Source of the DNA: Neobacillus sp. PS3-12
GTDB taxonomy: Bacteria > Bacillota > Bacilli > Bacillales > Cytobacillaceae
Assembly (NCBI RefSeq): GCF_030915385.1
Contig: NZ_CP133268.1
Location: 3,074,001 to 3,138,000 of the forward strand
Direction: 5' to 3'
Length of the DNA: 64,000 bases
In this document: positions 44,425 through 53,489 of the stretch, piece by piece
Layout: every line of letters starts with the position of its first letter
Numbering within the stretch: the stretch's first letter is position 1
Translations under genes and position numbers: made by a program
Notes under the pieces: generated by a model
Told to the model about the DNA's origin: nothing
The model's input: only the letters and a program-made list of their open reading frames with translations
The model's database searches: none

Positions 44425-45186
44425 ATGGAATATACAGTGCAAAAACTTGGGAAATTAGCAGGAGTCAGCACAAGGACGCTGCGGTATTACGATGAAATTG
44501 GTATTCTTAAGCCGGCAAGAATCAATTCATCAGGATATCGGATCTATGGTCAAAAGGAAGTTGACCGTCTGCAGCAGATTCTTTTTTATAGAGAATTAGG
44601 TGTTAGCTTGGAGGATATACAAAAAGTCGTAACAGATCCTTCCTTTGATGGGGCAAGCGCACTGAAAGAGCATCGTGAGAAACTCCTGGAAAAAAGAGCG
44701 CAATTAGATTTGCTAATTGCCAATGTAGAAAAAACGATTAATCATTCAGAAGGGAGAATCTCTATGTCAAATAAAGAGAAGTTTGAAGGCTTTAAGAAAA
44801 AGATGATCGAAGATAATGAGAAACAGTACGGTAATGAAGCCCGTGAAAAGTATGGAAACGAATCGGTTGATCAATCAAATGCCAAACTAATGAATATGAC
44901 GGAAGAACAATACAAGGAAGTGACTGGATTAGAAAAGCAGCTGAAGGAAACGTTGGCGCAAGCTTTTGCAACTGGTGATCCCGCAGGTCCGCTAGCACAA
45001 AAAGCTGCCCAATTACACAAGGAATGGCTCTGCTATTTTTGGAGTCAATATAGTAAGGAAGCTCACGCAGGTCTAGCCCAAATGTATGTCGATGACGAAA
45101 GATTCAAAGCAAATTATGATAAAGAACAGCCAGGTACCGCTGAATTTTTAAGAGATGCCATTCTAATTTACACTGGCGTTAATTAG
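44425..45186 (+). CDS. MerR-family regulator with TipAS ligand domain (Mta-like)
   Basis: 253 residues from ATG 44425, placed behind GGGGG. MerR DNA-binding domain at the N-terminus (YTVQKLGKLAGVSTRTLRYYDEIGILKPAR), long dimerisation coiled coil (about 75-115), then a TipAS antibiotic-binding domain (about 125-250) with WLCYFWSQYSKEAHAGLAQMYVDDERF and the C-terminal AEFLRDAI. TipAS proteins bind thiopeptides or other drugs and activate efflux genes, like Bacillus subtilis Mta. Its own promoter has the matching overlong spacer and dyad. It is divergent from the LnrJ-like kinase gene. Confidence 0.9.
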   Translation: MEYTVQKLGKLAGVSTRTLRYYDEIGILKPARINSSGYRIYGQKEVDRLQQILFYRELGVSLEDIQKVVTDPSFDGASALKEHREKLLEKRAQLDLLIANVEKTINHSEGRISMSNKEKFEGFKKKMIEDNEKQYGNEAREKYGNESVDQSNAKLMNMTEEQYKEVTGLEKQLKETLAQAFATGDPAGPLAQKAAQLHKEWLCYFWSQYSKEAHAGLAQMYVDDERFKANYDKEQPGTAEFLRDAILIYTGVN

Positions 45187-45205
45187 AAGTTATATTTTTA
45201 AATAA

Positions 45206-45236
45206 AAATTCCTTCAAATCTGGAGGGATTTTTTTC
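45206..45236 (+). terminator. Terminator after the MerR/TipAS gene
   Basis: AAATTCCTTC/GGAGGGATTT imperfect stem (8 of 10) followed by a T-run. Confidence 0.7.
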
Positions 45237-45352
45237 TTTCTATAGAGATATATTTAAAATCACTTCAAAAATAGGATACTATATTAGTAAACAATCTTTT
45301 AGAGATGCATCGTTTTGTGAAGCGGTGCCAGATTTAATGGGAGAGGTTAGAT

Positions 45353-46246
45353 GTGAAGAGTAAATATAAAATTATTACAGCCATGCTGATCTTCGGAAGT
45401 ATTGGAATTTTTATCAAAGGAATCCATCTTTCCTCAAGTGAAATTGCATTACTTAGAGGGGTTATAGGTAGTGTATTCCTTATACTAGCAAGTCTTTTTG
45501 CTAAACAAAAGCTTTCCTTTCAATCAATTAAAAAAAACCTGGTTCTGCTCATTTTTTCAGGGGCGGCGATCGGGTTTAATTGGATATTGTTGTTTGAAGC
45601 ATATCGATATACAACCATATCGAACGCTACATTAAGTTATTACTTTGCACCAGTATTTGTGATGATCCTGGCACAGTTTGTACTGAAAGAAAAACTTACA
45701 CCAGTGAAGACAGGATGCATTTTAGCAGCAATGGCGGGTTTGTTTCTGGTCGTGAACATTGGTGGCTCTTCCGCAGGTACTTCCTATAATCATCCTCTTG
45801 GTATTTTATATGGGTTTTTAGCAGCAGCCCTTTATTCAAGTGTAATTTTAATGAATAAATTTATTAAAAACTTATCTGGATTTGAAACAACATTGATACA
45901 ATTATTGGTTTCTGCCTTGGTACTTTTGCCATATGTGTTGATAAGAGATCATTTTGATTTTTCAGGGGTGGATTCCAAATCCATTGTACTGATCTTGATC
46001 GTGGGGATTGTCCATACCGGTATTGCTTATTTTATGTATTTTGGCTCTGTAAAAGAATTATCGGGACAAACTATTGCTGTTTTAAGTTATATCGATCCGA
46101 TATCAGCGGTATTAATGGCTGCAATCTTTTTAGGGGAGAGCATGAGTATCATTCAAATCATTGGAGGAATACTAATCCTTGGTTCAACTTTTGTCAGCGA
46201 GAAAATGGATGTGAAAATGAAAGCGAAGAAAGAGGGTGTTATTTGA
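45353..46246 (+). CDS. EamA/DMT-family transporter
   Basis: 297 residues, ten membrane helices in two EamA repeats (about 1-138 and 150-285), with GIFIKGIHLSSSEIALLRGVIGS, YYFAPVFVMILAQFVLKEKLTP and SYIDPISAVLMAAIFLGESMS. Members export or import amino acids and other metabolites; substrate is not evident. GTG start with GGGAGAGG 6 bases upstream. Confidence 0.88.
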   Translation: MKSKYKIITAMLIFGSIGIFIKGIHLSSSEIALLRGVIGSVFLILASLFAKQKLSFQSIKKNLVLLIFSGAAIGFNWILLFEAYRYTTISNATLSYYFAPVFVMILAQFVLKEKLTPVKTGCILAAMAGLFLVVNIGGSSAGTSYNHPLGILYGFLAAALYSSVILMNKFIKNLSGFETTLIQLLVSALVLLPYVLIRDHFDFSGVDSKSIVLILIVGIVHTGIAYFMYFGSVKELSGQTIAVLSYIDPISAVLMAAIFLGESMSIIQIIGGILILGSTFVSEKMDVKMKAKKEGVI

Positions 46247-46259
46247 CATCCTCTTTTTA
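46229..46259 (+). terminator. Terminator after the EamA gene
   Basis: AAAGAGG/CCTCTTT stem (46229-46256) with a T-run; it overlaps the end of the gene. Confidence 0.65.
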
Positions 46260-46310
46260 TCGTATGATTGGTAATAAATAATCCGATAATTCCATTTCTA
46301 TCATTATTGA

Positions 46311-46335
46311 CGTAAGAAAAAATAACACATATAAT
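46311..46335 (+). promoter_or_regulatory. GlnR/TnrA-like box and -10 of the amt operon
   Basis: CGTAAGAAAAAATAACA (46311-46327) matches TGTNA-N7-TNACA except the first base. A perfect -10 TATAAT follows at 46330-46335. The box overlies the -35/-10 spacer, a position that suits repression (GlnR-like) better than TnrA activation. Confidence 0.5.
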
Positions 46336-46370
46336 CAGACTAAGTAACAAATTATGTGAGGAGATATGAC

Positions 46371-46784
46371 ATGGTTGTTGTGGACGAAGTTTATAATCAA
46401 ATTGTTTTTCAGTTTTCTTCAGAACAATTAGTCAAGATTTTACAAGATATTAAGATTCATAAAGAAAAAGAAATCAATGATCTTAAAGAAAAAATTAAAA
46501 AGTTTGAGCACACGAGAAGGGCACATGAAGTTTGGTATCAGTCGTTATCTCCTGTACGTAAATTTTTCACAGGACGTCCGCCCAGCCACCATCAAGCAGT
46601 AGAATATATTGTAAACGTAAAGGAAAGATTTAATAATATTGAAAAGATTAAAATTCTGGTTTCTCAACTGGATCGAGTTATTTCCTTGATCGAGAAAGAC
46701 CCTAAAATGGAACAGATTGTCTTACCGACTTTTATGATTGATGATATAAAAACATGGAAGGAAAAGGAGGACCGCCAAGTATGA
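46371..46784 (+). CDS. Unknown coiled-coil protein coupled to the ammonium transporter
   Basis: 137 residues from ATG 46371 behind GAGGAG. I do not recognise the family. It is highly charged and mostly helical, with a likely coiled coil at about 15-50 (LVKILQDIKIHKEKEINDLK), a basic middle section (SLSPVRKFFTGRPPSHHQ) and a second helix pair (90-135). Its stop codon overlaps the amt start by 4 bases (ATGA), so the two proteins are translationally coupled. Ammonium transporter genes are usually coupled to a PII gene (glnK/nrgB) downstream; none is here, so this protein may play a partner role (inference). No membrane segment. Confidence 0.65.
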   Translation: MVVVDEVYNQIVFQFSSEQLVKILQDIKIHKEKEINDLKEKIKKFEHTRRAHEVWYQSLSPVRKFFTGRPPSHHQAVEYIVNVKERFNNIEKIKILVSQLDRVISLIEKDPKMEQIVLPTFMIDDIKTWKEKEDRQV

Positions 46785-48055
46785 GCATGCAAGCCTTAAA
46801 TTTCGGTTTAAATACAATTTGGGTGGTTCTTACGGCTGCGATGATCCTATTAATGGAAGGCGGCTTCGCTTTGTTAGAAGCAGGCTTTGTCCGTTCCAAA
46901 AATAGTGTCAATATCATCATGAAGGTTTTTGCTGATATCACCATTGGGACGCTATGTTATTACCTTGTCGGGTTTGCGCTAATGTATGGCGGTGACCTTT
47001 TAGGTGTTATCGGGAAAAGTGGATTTATGCTTCAAGGTGATTTTTCTTATTTACATCTCTCCGTTTCAAAAGATACCTTTTGGTTGTTCCAAGGTGCGTT
47101 CGTAATAGCGGTTATTTCCATTGTTTCCGGTGCGGTTGCGGAGAGAATAAATTTTCGGGCCTACCTCCTTTATGTTGTATTGATGACCATGTTGATCTAT
47201 CCAATTGCAGGTCACTGGGTATGGGGCGGCGGCTGGTTAGAGAAGTTAGGTTTTGAAGATTTCGCCGGCTCGGCGGTCATTCATGCTTTAGGCGGCTTTT
47301 CAGCATTGGCAGCAGCGATACTTGTTGGGGCTAGGAAAGGGAAATTCACGAAAGAAGGTTCAAGTACGATCGCACTGCCAAGTAACCTGCCGTTAGCATC
47401 TGTAGGTGCGTTTTTGCTATGGTTCGGCTGGTTTGGGTTTAATGCAGGAAGCACCTTGCAAGCTACCGATGTACGGATTGGGCATATTGCCATCGTGACC
47501 ATGCTTTCAGCTGCTGCAGGCGGTGCGACGATGTTGATCTATACTTTATTTCGTTATGGGCGTTCAGATGCGCCTTCTGTTATTAATGGTTCGTTAGCCG
47601 GCCTAGTTGGGATTACAGCAGGCTGTGCATTTGTAAGTGATCAATCATCCATTTTGATCGGGATTGTATCAGGTTTGTTGATGATGGCAGCAACCAATTG
47701 GCTTGAGGCCAGAAAAATCGATGACCCTGTTGGGGCGTTTCCAGTCCATGCTGCATCAGGAGTGTGGGGGACCATTGCCGTGGGATTATTTTCAACAAAA
47801 GGCGGTCTGTTCACTGGCGGGGGCTTCCATTTACTTGGAATTCAAATTCTTGGTTTAGCGATTTTATGTATTTGGGGATTTTTATTAACATGGGTTGGTT
47901 TGAAGATGATTAAATTATGGGTGCCAATTCGTGCAACTTCCGAAGAAGAAGAACTTGGATTGGATATCAGTTATCACGGAATTATGGCGACACACACCTC
48001 GCCTGAATTTATTAGGCTAGAGGAATTTTTTGACGATGAGAAACAAGAAGACTAG
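46781..48055 (+). CDS. amt: Ammonium transporter
   Basis: 424 residues, Amt/MEP/Rh family with eleven membrane helices: GFALLEAGFVRSKNSVNIIMKVFADI, the ammonium-site Phe/Trp region, AGHWVWGGGWL, DFAGSAVIHALGGFSALAAAILVGARKGKF (His of the pore), FGFNAGSTL, and DDPVGAFPVHAASGVWGTIAVGLF (second pore His). The start at 46781 follows AAAAGGAGG by 10 bases. The C-terminal tail lacks a nearby PII gene. A GlnR/TnrA-like box precedes the two-gene operon. Confidence 0.93.
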   Translation: MSMQALNFGLNTIWVVLTAAMILLMEGGFALLEAGFVRSKNSVNIIMKVFADITIGTLCYYLVGFALMYGGDLLGVIGKSGFMLQGDFSYLHLSVSKDTFWLFQGAFVIAVISIVSGAVAERINFRAYLLYVVLMTMLIYPIAGHWVWGGGWLEKLGFEDFAGSAVIHALGGFSALAAAILVGARKGKFTKEGSSTIALPSNLPLASVGAFLLWFGWFGFNAGSTLQATDVRIGHIAIVTMLSAAAGGATMLIYTLFRYGRSDAPSVINGSLAGLVGITAGCAFVSDQSSILIGIVSGLLMMAATNWLEARKIDDPVGAFPVHAASGVWGTIAVGLFSTKGGLFTGGGFHLLGIQILGLAILCIWGFLLTWVGLKMIKLWVPIRATSEEEELGLDISYHGIMATHTSPEFIRLEEFFDDEKQED

Positions 48056-48060
48056 AATAT

Positions 48061-48096
48061 AAAAGCAGAAACCGATTAAACTGGTTTCTGCTTTTT
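48061..48096 (+). terminator. amt operon terminator
   Basis: AAAAGCAGAAACC pairs with GGTTTCTGCTTTT around a short loop, followed by a T. Confidence 0.88.
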
Positions 48097-48116
48097 ACTA
48101 TGTTGAAGGAAAGTGA

Positions 48117-48767
48117 ATGTGCATGCATATATTTTTTTATTATTTAATAGGAGCCTTTTTATTAGGGATTATCCCTGTTGTTGGGAAGTATGTCACTGTG
48201 ATTAATACATTTATTCATGAAGTCGGCCACGCTTTAATGGCCCTTATACTCGGAGGTCAGGTTCGTTCGATCTCTTTGTTTGCAAATACGGAAGGAACTG
48301 CCGTTACAGCACATTCAGGGCGGATTGCGCAAAATTTTACAGCCTTTGCAGGTTATCCGTTTTCATCTATTTGCAGCTTTATTATGGTTTGGGCCTTGAA
48401 GAATGGCTATAGCAGTTACGTTCTTTTAGGATGGTGCAGTCTCTTAGTCGTTGCCTTTTTTCTATGGATTCGCAATCTTTACGGCTTTTTTTGGGCCATC
48501 AGTTTTGGGGCCATTACTTATTATGTGATGTTTCAAAATATATCGTTCAAAGAGCCATTTGTCTATTTTATTACCGCTGTTGTCGTTGTGCAGTCCGTGT
48601 TATCAGCACTTACGATTTTATATTTAAGTTTTACACGTCCTGATGATTCCGGCGATGCTACCCATTTATCACGCTCTACTGTCTTTATCCCAACTTTCAT
48701 TTGGGGGATTATCTTTGCTGGGCAAGCTGTCTATTTTTTTATCAAAGAAGTTCAGTTGATGTTTTAA
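48117..48767 (+). CDS. M50-family membrane metallopeptidase-like protein
   Basis: 216 residues, six or so membrane helices. Zinc motif HEVGH in VINTFIHEVGHALMALILGG (about residues 37-56), as in site-2-type M50 peptidases. The sequence agrees with the DUF/M50B-like membrane proteins found in Bacilli more than with SpoIVFB. AAGGAAAG precedes the ATG. Proteolytic activity is expected from HExxH but the second metal-binding motif is not certain. Confidence 0.75.
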   Translation: MCMHIFFYYLIGAFLLGIIPVVGKYVTVINTFIHEVGHALMALILGGQVRSISLFANTEGTAVTAHSGRIAQNFTAFAGYPFSSICSFIMVWALKNGYSSYVLLGWCSLLVVAFFLWIRNLYGFFWAISFGAITYYVMFQNISFKEPFVYFITAVVVVQSVLSALTILYLSFTRPDDSGDATHLSRSTVFIPTFIWGIIFAGQAVYFFIKEVQLMF

Positions 48768-48772
48768 ATAGT

Positions 48773-49303
48773 TTAATGAATGATCAATAGAAAAAAGCTT
48801 AGATACCCAAATAATGTTCCTAATAGGGCGCCAGCCAAGACATCTGAAGGATAATGCAGCCCTAAATATATTCTTGAGATCCCAACACAAATCCCTAAAG
48901 GAATAAGGAGGAGAGCAAGGATTGGAGTTAGAAAGACAAATGGAATTACTACTGAAAAAAACGCCGTTGTGTGTCCGGAAGGAAAAGAATGGTCTTGAAG
49001 CGGGTTTGCAGGGAACCTTGTTTCTTCCAAGGTCAAATACGGTCTTTTTCGTGGAAAAAGTTTTTTAGCAATTTGTACAGGTAAATGACTAAGTGCTAAA
49101 GCAAGGGCACTTGCGAAAGCAGCCAGTCTTGTCTCTTTAGAGGTGAAGATCAGTAAAATAAGCATAATCCCAATTGTAAAGACAGCACTGCCTAAATGCG
49201 TTATCGTGCGAAAAAAGAAATTTAACTTTTTTTTATCAAAATGCTGATTCACATATTTAAAGATATGGACTTCAAATTTAGAAAAGGCATGAAAAACTTT
49301 CAT
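48773..49303 (-). CDS. PAP2-family phosphatase (undecaprenyl-pyrophosphate phosphatase-like)
   Basis: 176 residues from ATG 49303, which follows AGGGGAAGAG; starts at 49324 and 49354 lack such a site. All three PAP2 motifs are present: KKLFPRKRP, the PSGHT active site, and SRIYLGLHYPSD. Five or six membrane helices. Relatives such as BcrC/YwoA dephosphorylate undecaprenyl pyrophosphate or other lipid phosphates at the outer face. Confidence 0.85.
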   Translation of the reverse strand: MKVFHAFSKFEVHIFKYVNQHFDKKKLNFFFRTITHLGSAVFTIGIMLILLIFTSKETRLAAFASALALALSHLPVQIAKKLFPRKRPYLTLEETRFPANPLQDHSFPSGHTTAFFSVVIPFVFLTPILALLLIPLGICVGISRIYLGLHYPSDVLAGALLGTLFGYLSFFLLIIH

Positions 49304-49455
49304 CAGTCTCTTCCCCTTTCTCATGAATATGAAAACTTTATCGCCATCCCTCATTTTAATACATGTATCTTAACTCTATTTTGAGCCAGTTTTAAGAAAA
49401 TGTAAAATAATTAAATGAATTTTATAAAAATTATTGGTACCAAAGATTCTCCAGC

Positions 49456-49491
49456 AAAAAAAATACCTAACCCCTGTAATGGGGTCAGGCT
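49456..49491 (-). terminator. Terminator after the 49579 gene
   Basis: CCTAACCCC/GGGGTCAGG stem (one mismatch), with a run of T on the reverse strand. The rest of 49304-49578 shows nothing else. Confidence 0.7.
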
Positions 49492-49578
49492 CAAAAGAGG
49501 ATGAGTAATAAAATGAAATAAGCATGATGTTATTGGAACATCTGTAAAGATGTTGCACACGTTTACTTTGTGAATTGT

Positions 49579-49950
49579 TTACTTAAAGAAGGTAGTTCCG
49601 ACAAGTGAATCAGGAGCCATGCCTAAAGCTAAAAGACAAATCTTTGTAGAATCCATATTTTTGTTTTCAATAAAAAATTGTTCTAAAACATGAAAGTCAA
49701 CATCATCTTTAAGCTTTTGCACTTCTCTCTTATATAGGCGGAGTACGGAGCCATAGACAAAGTTTGGTGTATCTTGTCTAGGATCCTCATTCAAAATTAA
49801 TGAGACTAAATAATGATATTTAAATTGAAACGCACGAGTAAGATTTACAGCATCTAAGAATTTTACAAAAAGATCCGGATAAGCTTTTTTAAGATCCACC
49901 AGGGCTATGTTCGTAGTTTCTAATTCATTAAGACTTGTAAATGTAACCAT
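49579..49950 (-). CDS. Unknown 123-residue protein
   Basis: I do not recognise this protein. It is helical and soluble (LVDLKKAYPDLFVKFLDAVNLTRAFQFKYHYLVSLIL), without signal peptide, cysteine clusters or known motifs. GGAGGAAAAATT precedes the ATG at a normal distance, and it has its own terminator, so it is probably real. Neighbours give no hint of its job. Confidence 0.6.
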   Translation of the reverse strand: MVTFTSLNELETTNIALVDLKKAYPDLFVKFLDAVNLTRAFQFKYHYLVSLILNEDPRQDTPNFVYGSVLRLYKREVQKLKDDVDFHVLEQFFIENKNMDSTKICLLALGMAPDSLVGTTFFK

Positions 49951-50107
49951 TTTAATTTTTCCTCCTAAAAAATCTTTTAAGATTTTTCATTATAATTTTC
50001 GACTTACTTTATCGAGTGATATTAATCGCTATGCAAAGGGTTTTTCTTCTTTTTCACCAATATTCCGACAATTGACGACATAATCATTTATTTGGATTTG
50101 ACTCCAG

Positions 50108-50236
50108 TTACCTGTATTCCATCATAGAACTTTGTTTACTTCCTTTCATTTTAGAATCATGAATACCAAGTTCTATATGTCTTTCACTATCTAACCCAAG
50201 TTTATGACCGCTTTTATCGAAAGTAAAATGGTTATA
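50108..50236 (-). pseudogene. Possible C-terminal gene remnant
   Basis: The reverse strand reads FTFDKSGHKLGLDSERHIEL and on to EYR before a TAA at 50108-50110, about 43 codons after an in-frame stop and with no start codon. The composition is protein-like, but I cannot name a family. It lies in the otherwise ORF-free stretch 49951-50373. Confidence 0.3.
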
Positions 50237-50304
50237 TTTTATTTTTTATATAGATACAATCTATGTATCCGCTTTCATTCATATGAAATAAGGATCTTTT
50301 ATTT

Positions 50305-50340
50305 CGACAAAAACGGTTCTTGATTAAGAACCGTTTTCGA
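50305..50340 (-). terminator. Terminator after the LysR gene
   Basis: Perfect 12-bp stem AAAACGGTTCTT/AAGAACCGTTTT with a 4-base loop; on the reverse strand followed by TTG. Confidence 0.75.
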
Positions 50341-50373
50341 CAAATGTTTCCGAAATATGTAATTATTTGTTTG

Positions 50374-51270
50374 TTAGACCTTGTGCATTTGGCATGTAAA
50401 CTCTTTTTTCGTGAATTGCAGCAACTCTTTTGCGGCAAAAGAAAGGTACTGATTTTTCCCCCAAATAATGGCGAGCCTCCAGCTGATTGAAGGGTTTACG
50501 ACTTTTATGGATTTCACAGTGGTGGGTAATTGCTGACAAATGCTTTCTGGTAAAAGCGAAATTCCCAGTTTACTTGAAACCATTTCCTCGATAAAAGACC
50601 GTTGTGAGCATTCTGATATCGTTCGAGGAATGAACCCCACACTACTACAGGCTGAAATAATGAGATCGTTAAGAACAAAATCTTTATTTAATAAAATAAA
50701 AGATTCATTTTCCAATTCGGTTAAATTGACCTCTTTCTTGTTCGCTAAAGGATGTGAAGCATGAAGAATGAGATTGAGGTCTTCTTCTAAAAATGAAAAA
50801 TGATCAAACATCTCATCCTTAGTGGGAAGAACAACAACGCCTACATCAAGTAAATTTTTACTTACATCATCCTCAATTTTTTTTGAGCCGTCTTCGACAA
50901 TTTGAAAAGTAATTCCTGGATACTTTTCATGAAAAATCCCCATTATTTTGAGGAAAAGACGAGCATCAAAAATGGGAGGCAAGCCAATCCGAATATGTCC
51001 TTTTTTAAGTCCTAATAGATTATCTAATTCCATTTCTAGATTATTAAAAGCTCTGTTAATTAATTTTGCCTGCTCTAAAATAACCTGTCCGGTATCCGTT
51101 AAGGTTACTTGCTTTCGGGATCGGTCAAACAGGGCAACGCCAAGCTCTTCCTCCAGATTTTTAATCATTTTACTAATAGTAGGCTGCGTAATAAAAAGAT
51201 GATCAGCAGCACGGGAAAAACTATTAAAATTTGTCACTTCAATAAAATATTGCAAATGTTTGATATCCAC
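50374..51270 (-). CDS. LysR-family transcriptional regulator
   Basis: 298 residues. N-terminal winged helix (LQYFIEVTNFNSFSRAADHLFITQPTISKMIKNLEEELGVALFDRS, about 5-60), then a periplasmic-binding-protein-like effector domain (about 90-290). The upstream permease-type operator and target genes are not obvious; it lies alone on the reverse strand with the acyl-CoA ligase gene behind it. Most like the CidR/CynR-type LysR proteins of Bacilli in general layout (weak). Confidence 0.88.
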   Translation of the reverse strand: MDIKHLQYFIEVTNFNSFSRAADHLFITQPTISKMIKNLEEELGVALFDRSRKQVTLTDTGQVILEQAKLINRAFNNLEMELDNLLGLKKGHIRIGLPPIFDARLFLKIMGIFHEKYPGITFQIVEDGSKKIEDDVSKNLLDVGVVVLPTKDEMFDHFSFLEEDLNLILHASHPLANKKEVNLTELENESFILLNKDFVLNDLIISACSSVGFIPRTISECSQRSFIEEMVSSKLGISLLPESICQQLPTTVKSIKVVNPSISWRLAIIWGKNQYLSFAAKELLQFTKKEFTCQMHKV

Positions 51271-51612
51271 GAGCTTACACCTGCTTTTGATTGGTCATTG
51301 GAAATTTTCCGCCAGCTTAAAAGCCATAATAGTATGTAATTTCTTGCGTTTGAAAAATAATACTGAAGATTCTTAACCTTTAATGTTATATTACAGTAAT
51401 TCCTGTACTATTGGAACTATTGTTTTTTGAATTAAATGGAATTGGCGAGTACACCCGAAGAAATGGAGAATCTGCCCTTGAATGTGTAGAATCATTGGCC
51501 GGTAGTGTAAAATCCGCTAATTTCCTCGTAGAATCATGAGTCAGAGCCAAATGAAAAAGCCGTTTCTCGTCGTAGAAACGGCCAATTACTTGCGAACACT
51601 TTCACTTTCTTA
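51271..51612. other. Intergenic region before the LysR gene
   Basis: Apart from the acyl-CoA ligase terminator at 51551-51582 I see no gene here. The LysR promoter must lie in 51280-51400, where AT-rich direct half-sites are not distinctive. Confidence 0.4.
51549..51582 (-). terminator. Terminator after the acyl-CoA ligase gene
   Basis: GCCGTTTCT/AGAAACGGC perfect stem; on the reverse strand it is followed by TTTTTC. Confidence 0.88.
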
Positions 51613-53202
51613 CTAGTTTACAAATCTTCCTGCTTTACCATGCGTTTCCCAGTATTCATTTCTTAGATGAACCTTTTGAATTTTTCCTGAGGCCGTTTTC
51701 GGTAATTCTTTTACAAAGGTTACTCCGGTAACGGCTTTGAAATGGGCTAGTTTTTCCCTTGAAAAAGCAATGACTTCTTCTTCCGTTAACTGTTGTCCTT
51801 CTTTTAATACAACAAAGGCATGTGGAGTTTCTCCCCACTTTTCATGTGGTGCAGCGACTACAGCTGCTTCAAGAATGGATGGATGATCATACAGGACACC
51901 TTCTACTTCAATCGAGGAGATGTTTTCTCCACCGCTGATAATAACATCTTTCTTGCGGTCAACAATATCAATGTAGCCATATTCATCAACAGTACCCATG
52001 TCACCGGTATAAAGGAACCCGTCACGGATTGCTTCCATTGTGGCGGTTTCATTTTTCCAATAACCCAACATAACACCATTACTTCTCATCACAACTTCGC
52101 CGATCTCTTTTCCGTTATGTGCAACATCTTCACCAAACTCATTTACAACCCTTACATCACACCCGATCATGGAATATTCGGCTTTGGCCTTTAATCGATA
52201 TTGCTCTTTTACAGGCACATCAAGATGCGAGCGGATTGTTGAAATGGTGTTCAACGGGGAAGACTCAGTCATTCCGTAAACCTGAATGAACTCCCAGCCA
52301 AGTTCTTTTTCCACACGTGTTACGAACGCAGGAGGAGGGGCGGAGCCAGCAATGACAACCCTTACATTCTGCTGAATTTCAGGAACATTTTTTTCATAGA
52401 ATTGCATTAATGAATTGAGTACGGTAGGTGCCATATGCATAACGGTAGCTTTGTGTTGTTCTAATGCTTGAAAAATAGTTTCAGGTGTAGCCTTTCTTAA
52501 GCAAACCTGTGCAGCACCGTTAGCCGTATAATAAAATGGTGAACCCCATCCGTTAACATGGAACATTGGCAGTACATGCACTAAAACATCTTGATCAGAT
52601 ACACGTAAATGGTGCATGCAGCTCATGGCGTGCATGTAGTTATTTCGATGTGTAAGCATAACGCCTTTAGGATTTCCGGTTGTACCGCTGGTATATAAAA
52701 GACTGCAAACGTCATTTTCGTCAAGTTCTTCACGGTCAAACAGGAGAATGCTTTGAGTAGCAAGCCACTGGTCGTAGCTTGTCTCTTCTGTGAGCTCATC
52801 CTTATAATGAACGATAATTTTTTCTACTGTTACTAGTTTGTCTTTGATGGGAATGATTAAGTGATAGAGGTCTTGGTCGACAAATAGTACCTTCGCTTCG
52901 CTGTGGTTTAGAATGAAGAGATAATCATCGGGCTTTAATCGGATATTTAACGGCACCATTATAGCGCCTAATTGAAAGATTCCATAGAATCCTTCGAGCA
53001 TTTCAACTGAATTTGGGGCAAGGTAGGCTACCCTGTCTCCTTTTGTTATCCCTAAGTTGCGAAGTCCATGTGATAATTGATTCACTCTGGTGTTTAACTC
53101 TTGGTAGGTAAGGGCTCTTTCATCACAAAAAATGGCTTTTTTTGTTCCATAAAGTGATACAGCTCGATCCAAAAAGTGAGTTAAAACTAAAGGTACATTC
53201 AT
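51613..53202 (-). CDS. Long-chain acyl-CoA synthetase-like AMP-binding enzyme
   Basis: 529 residues, ANL adenylate-forming superfamily. ATP motif LLYTSGTTGNPKGVMLTH (about 175-192), IQVYGMTESSP, YTGDMG and the C-terminal KELPKTASGKIQKVHLR with the catalytic lysine. Of the acyl/aryl-CoA ligase family, closest in plan to medium/long-chain or 3-methylmercaptopropionyl-type ligases. Activates a fatty acid as an acyl adenylate and then acyl-CoA. The ATG is preceded by GGGGAATGAG. Single-gene unit. Confidence 0.88.
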   Translation of the reverse strand: MNVPLVLTHFLDRAVSLYGTKKAIFCDERALTYQELNTRVNQLSHGLRNLGITKGDRVAYLAPNSVEMLEGFYGIFQLGAIMVPLNIRLKPDDYLFILNHSEAKVLFVDQDLYHLIIPIKDKLVTVEKIIVHYKDELTEETSYDQWLATQSILLFDREELDENDVCSLLYTSGTTGNPKGVMLTHRNNYMHAMSCMHHLRVSDQDVLVHVLPMFHVNGWGSPFYYTANGAAQVCLRKATPETIFQALEQHKATVMHMAPTVLNSLMQFYEKNVPEIQQNVRVVIAGSAPPPAFVTRVEKELGWEFIQVYGMTESSPLNTISTIRSHLDVPVKEQYRLKAKAEYSMIGCDVRVVNEFGEDVAHNGKEIGEVVMRSNGVMLGYWKNETATMEAIRDGFLYTGDMGTVDEYGYIDIVDRKKDVIISGGENISSIEVEGVLYDHPSILEAAVVAAPHEKWGETPHAFVVLKEGQQLTEEEVIAFSREKLAHFKAVTGVTFVKELPKTASGKIQKVHLRNEYWETHGKAGRFVN

Positions 53203-53379
53203 CTTATTCTCATTCCCCCTAAAATAGTAAAAATATCAGAATATACCTAATATTAACATTATATAACACAGGTTTATGTCGAAAGTTGTCTGTTATAATA
53301 CAATTTTTTAGATTTTTTTCAAAAAATAGGGAATTTAGTAACATTATGAAGGTGAAAAAGTATTTAATCGGGAATAAAA

Positions 53380-53412
53380 ACGAAAACAGGCGTCTTTTGG
53401 CGCCTGTTTTTC
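53380..53412 (+). terminator. Isolated hairpin with U-run
   Basis: ACAGGCG/CGCCTGT stem with T-run, on the forward strand with no forward gene before it. The reverse strand also has an A/T flank. It may be part of the repeat-rich region 53203-54062. Confidence 0.5.
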
Positions 53413-53489
53413 ATAATGACGAGAAAGAGTATCTTCTCTGTAATTGTTGTTTTGTAGTAATATATCAAACTACTGTCCCTGCTAGTGGG

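Noticed and set aside
50232..50438. Reverse-strand 68-codon frame overlapping the end of the LysR gene
   Set aside because: It reads through the LysR terminator and has no plausible start or motif.
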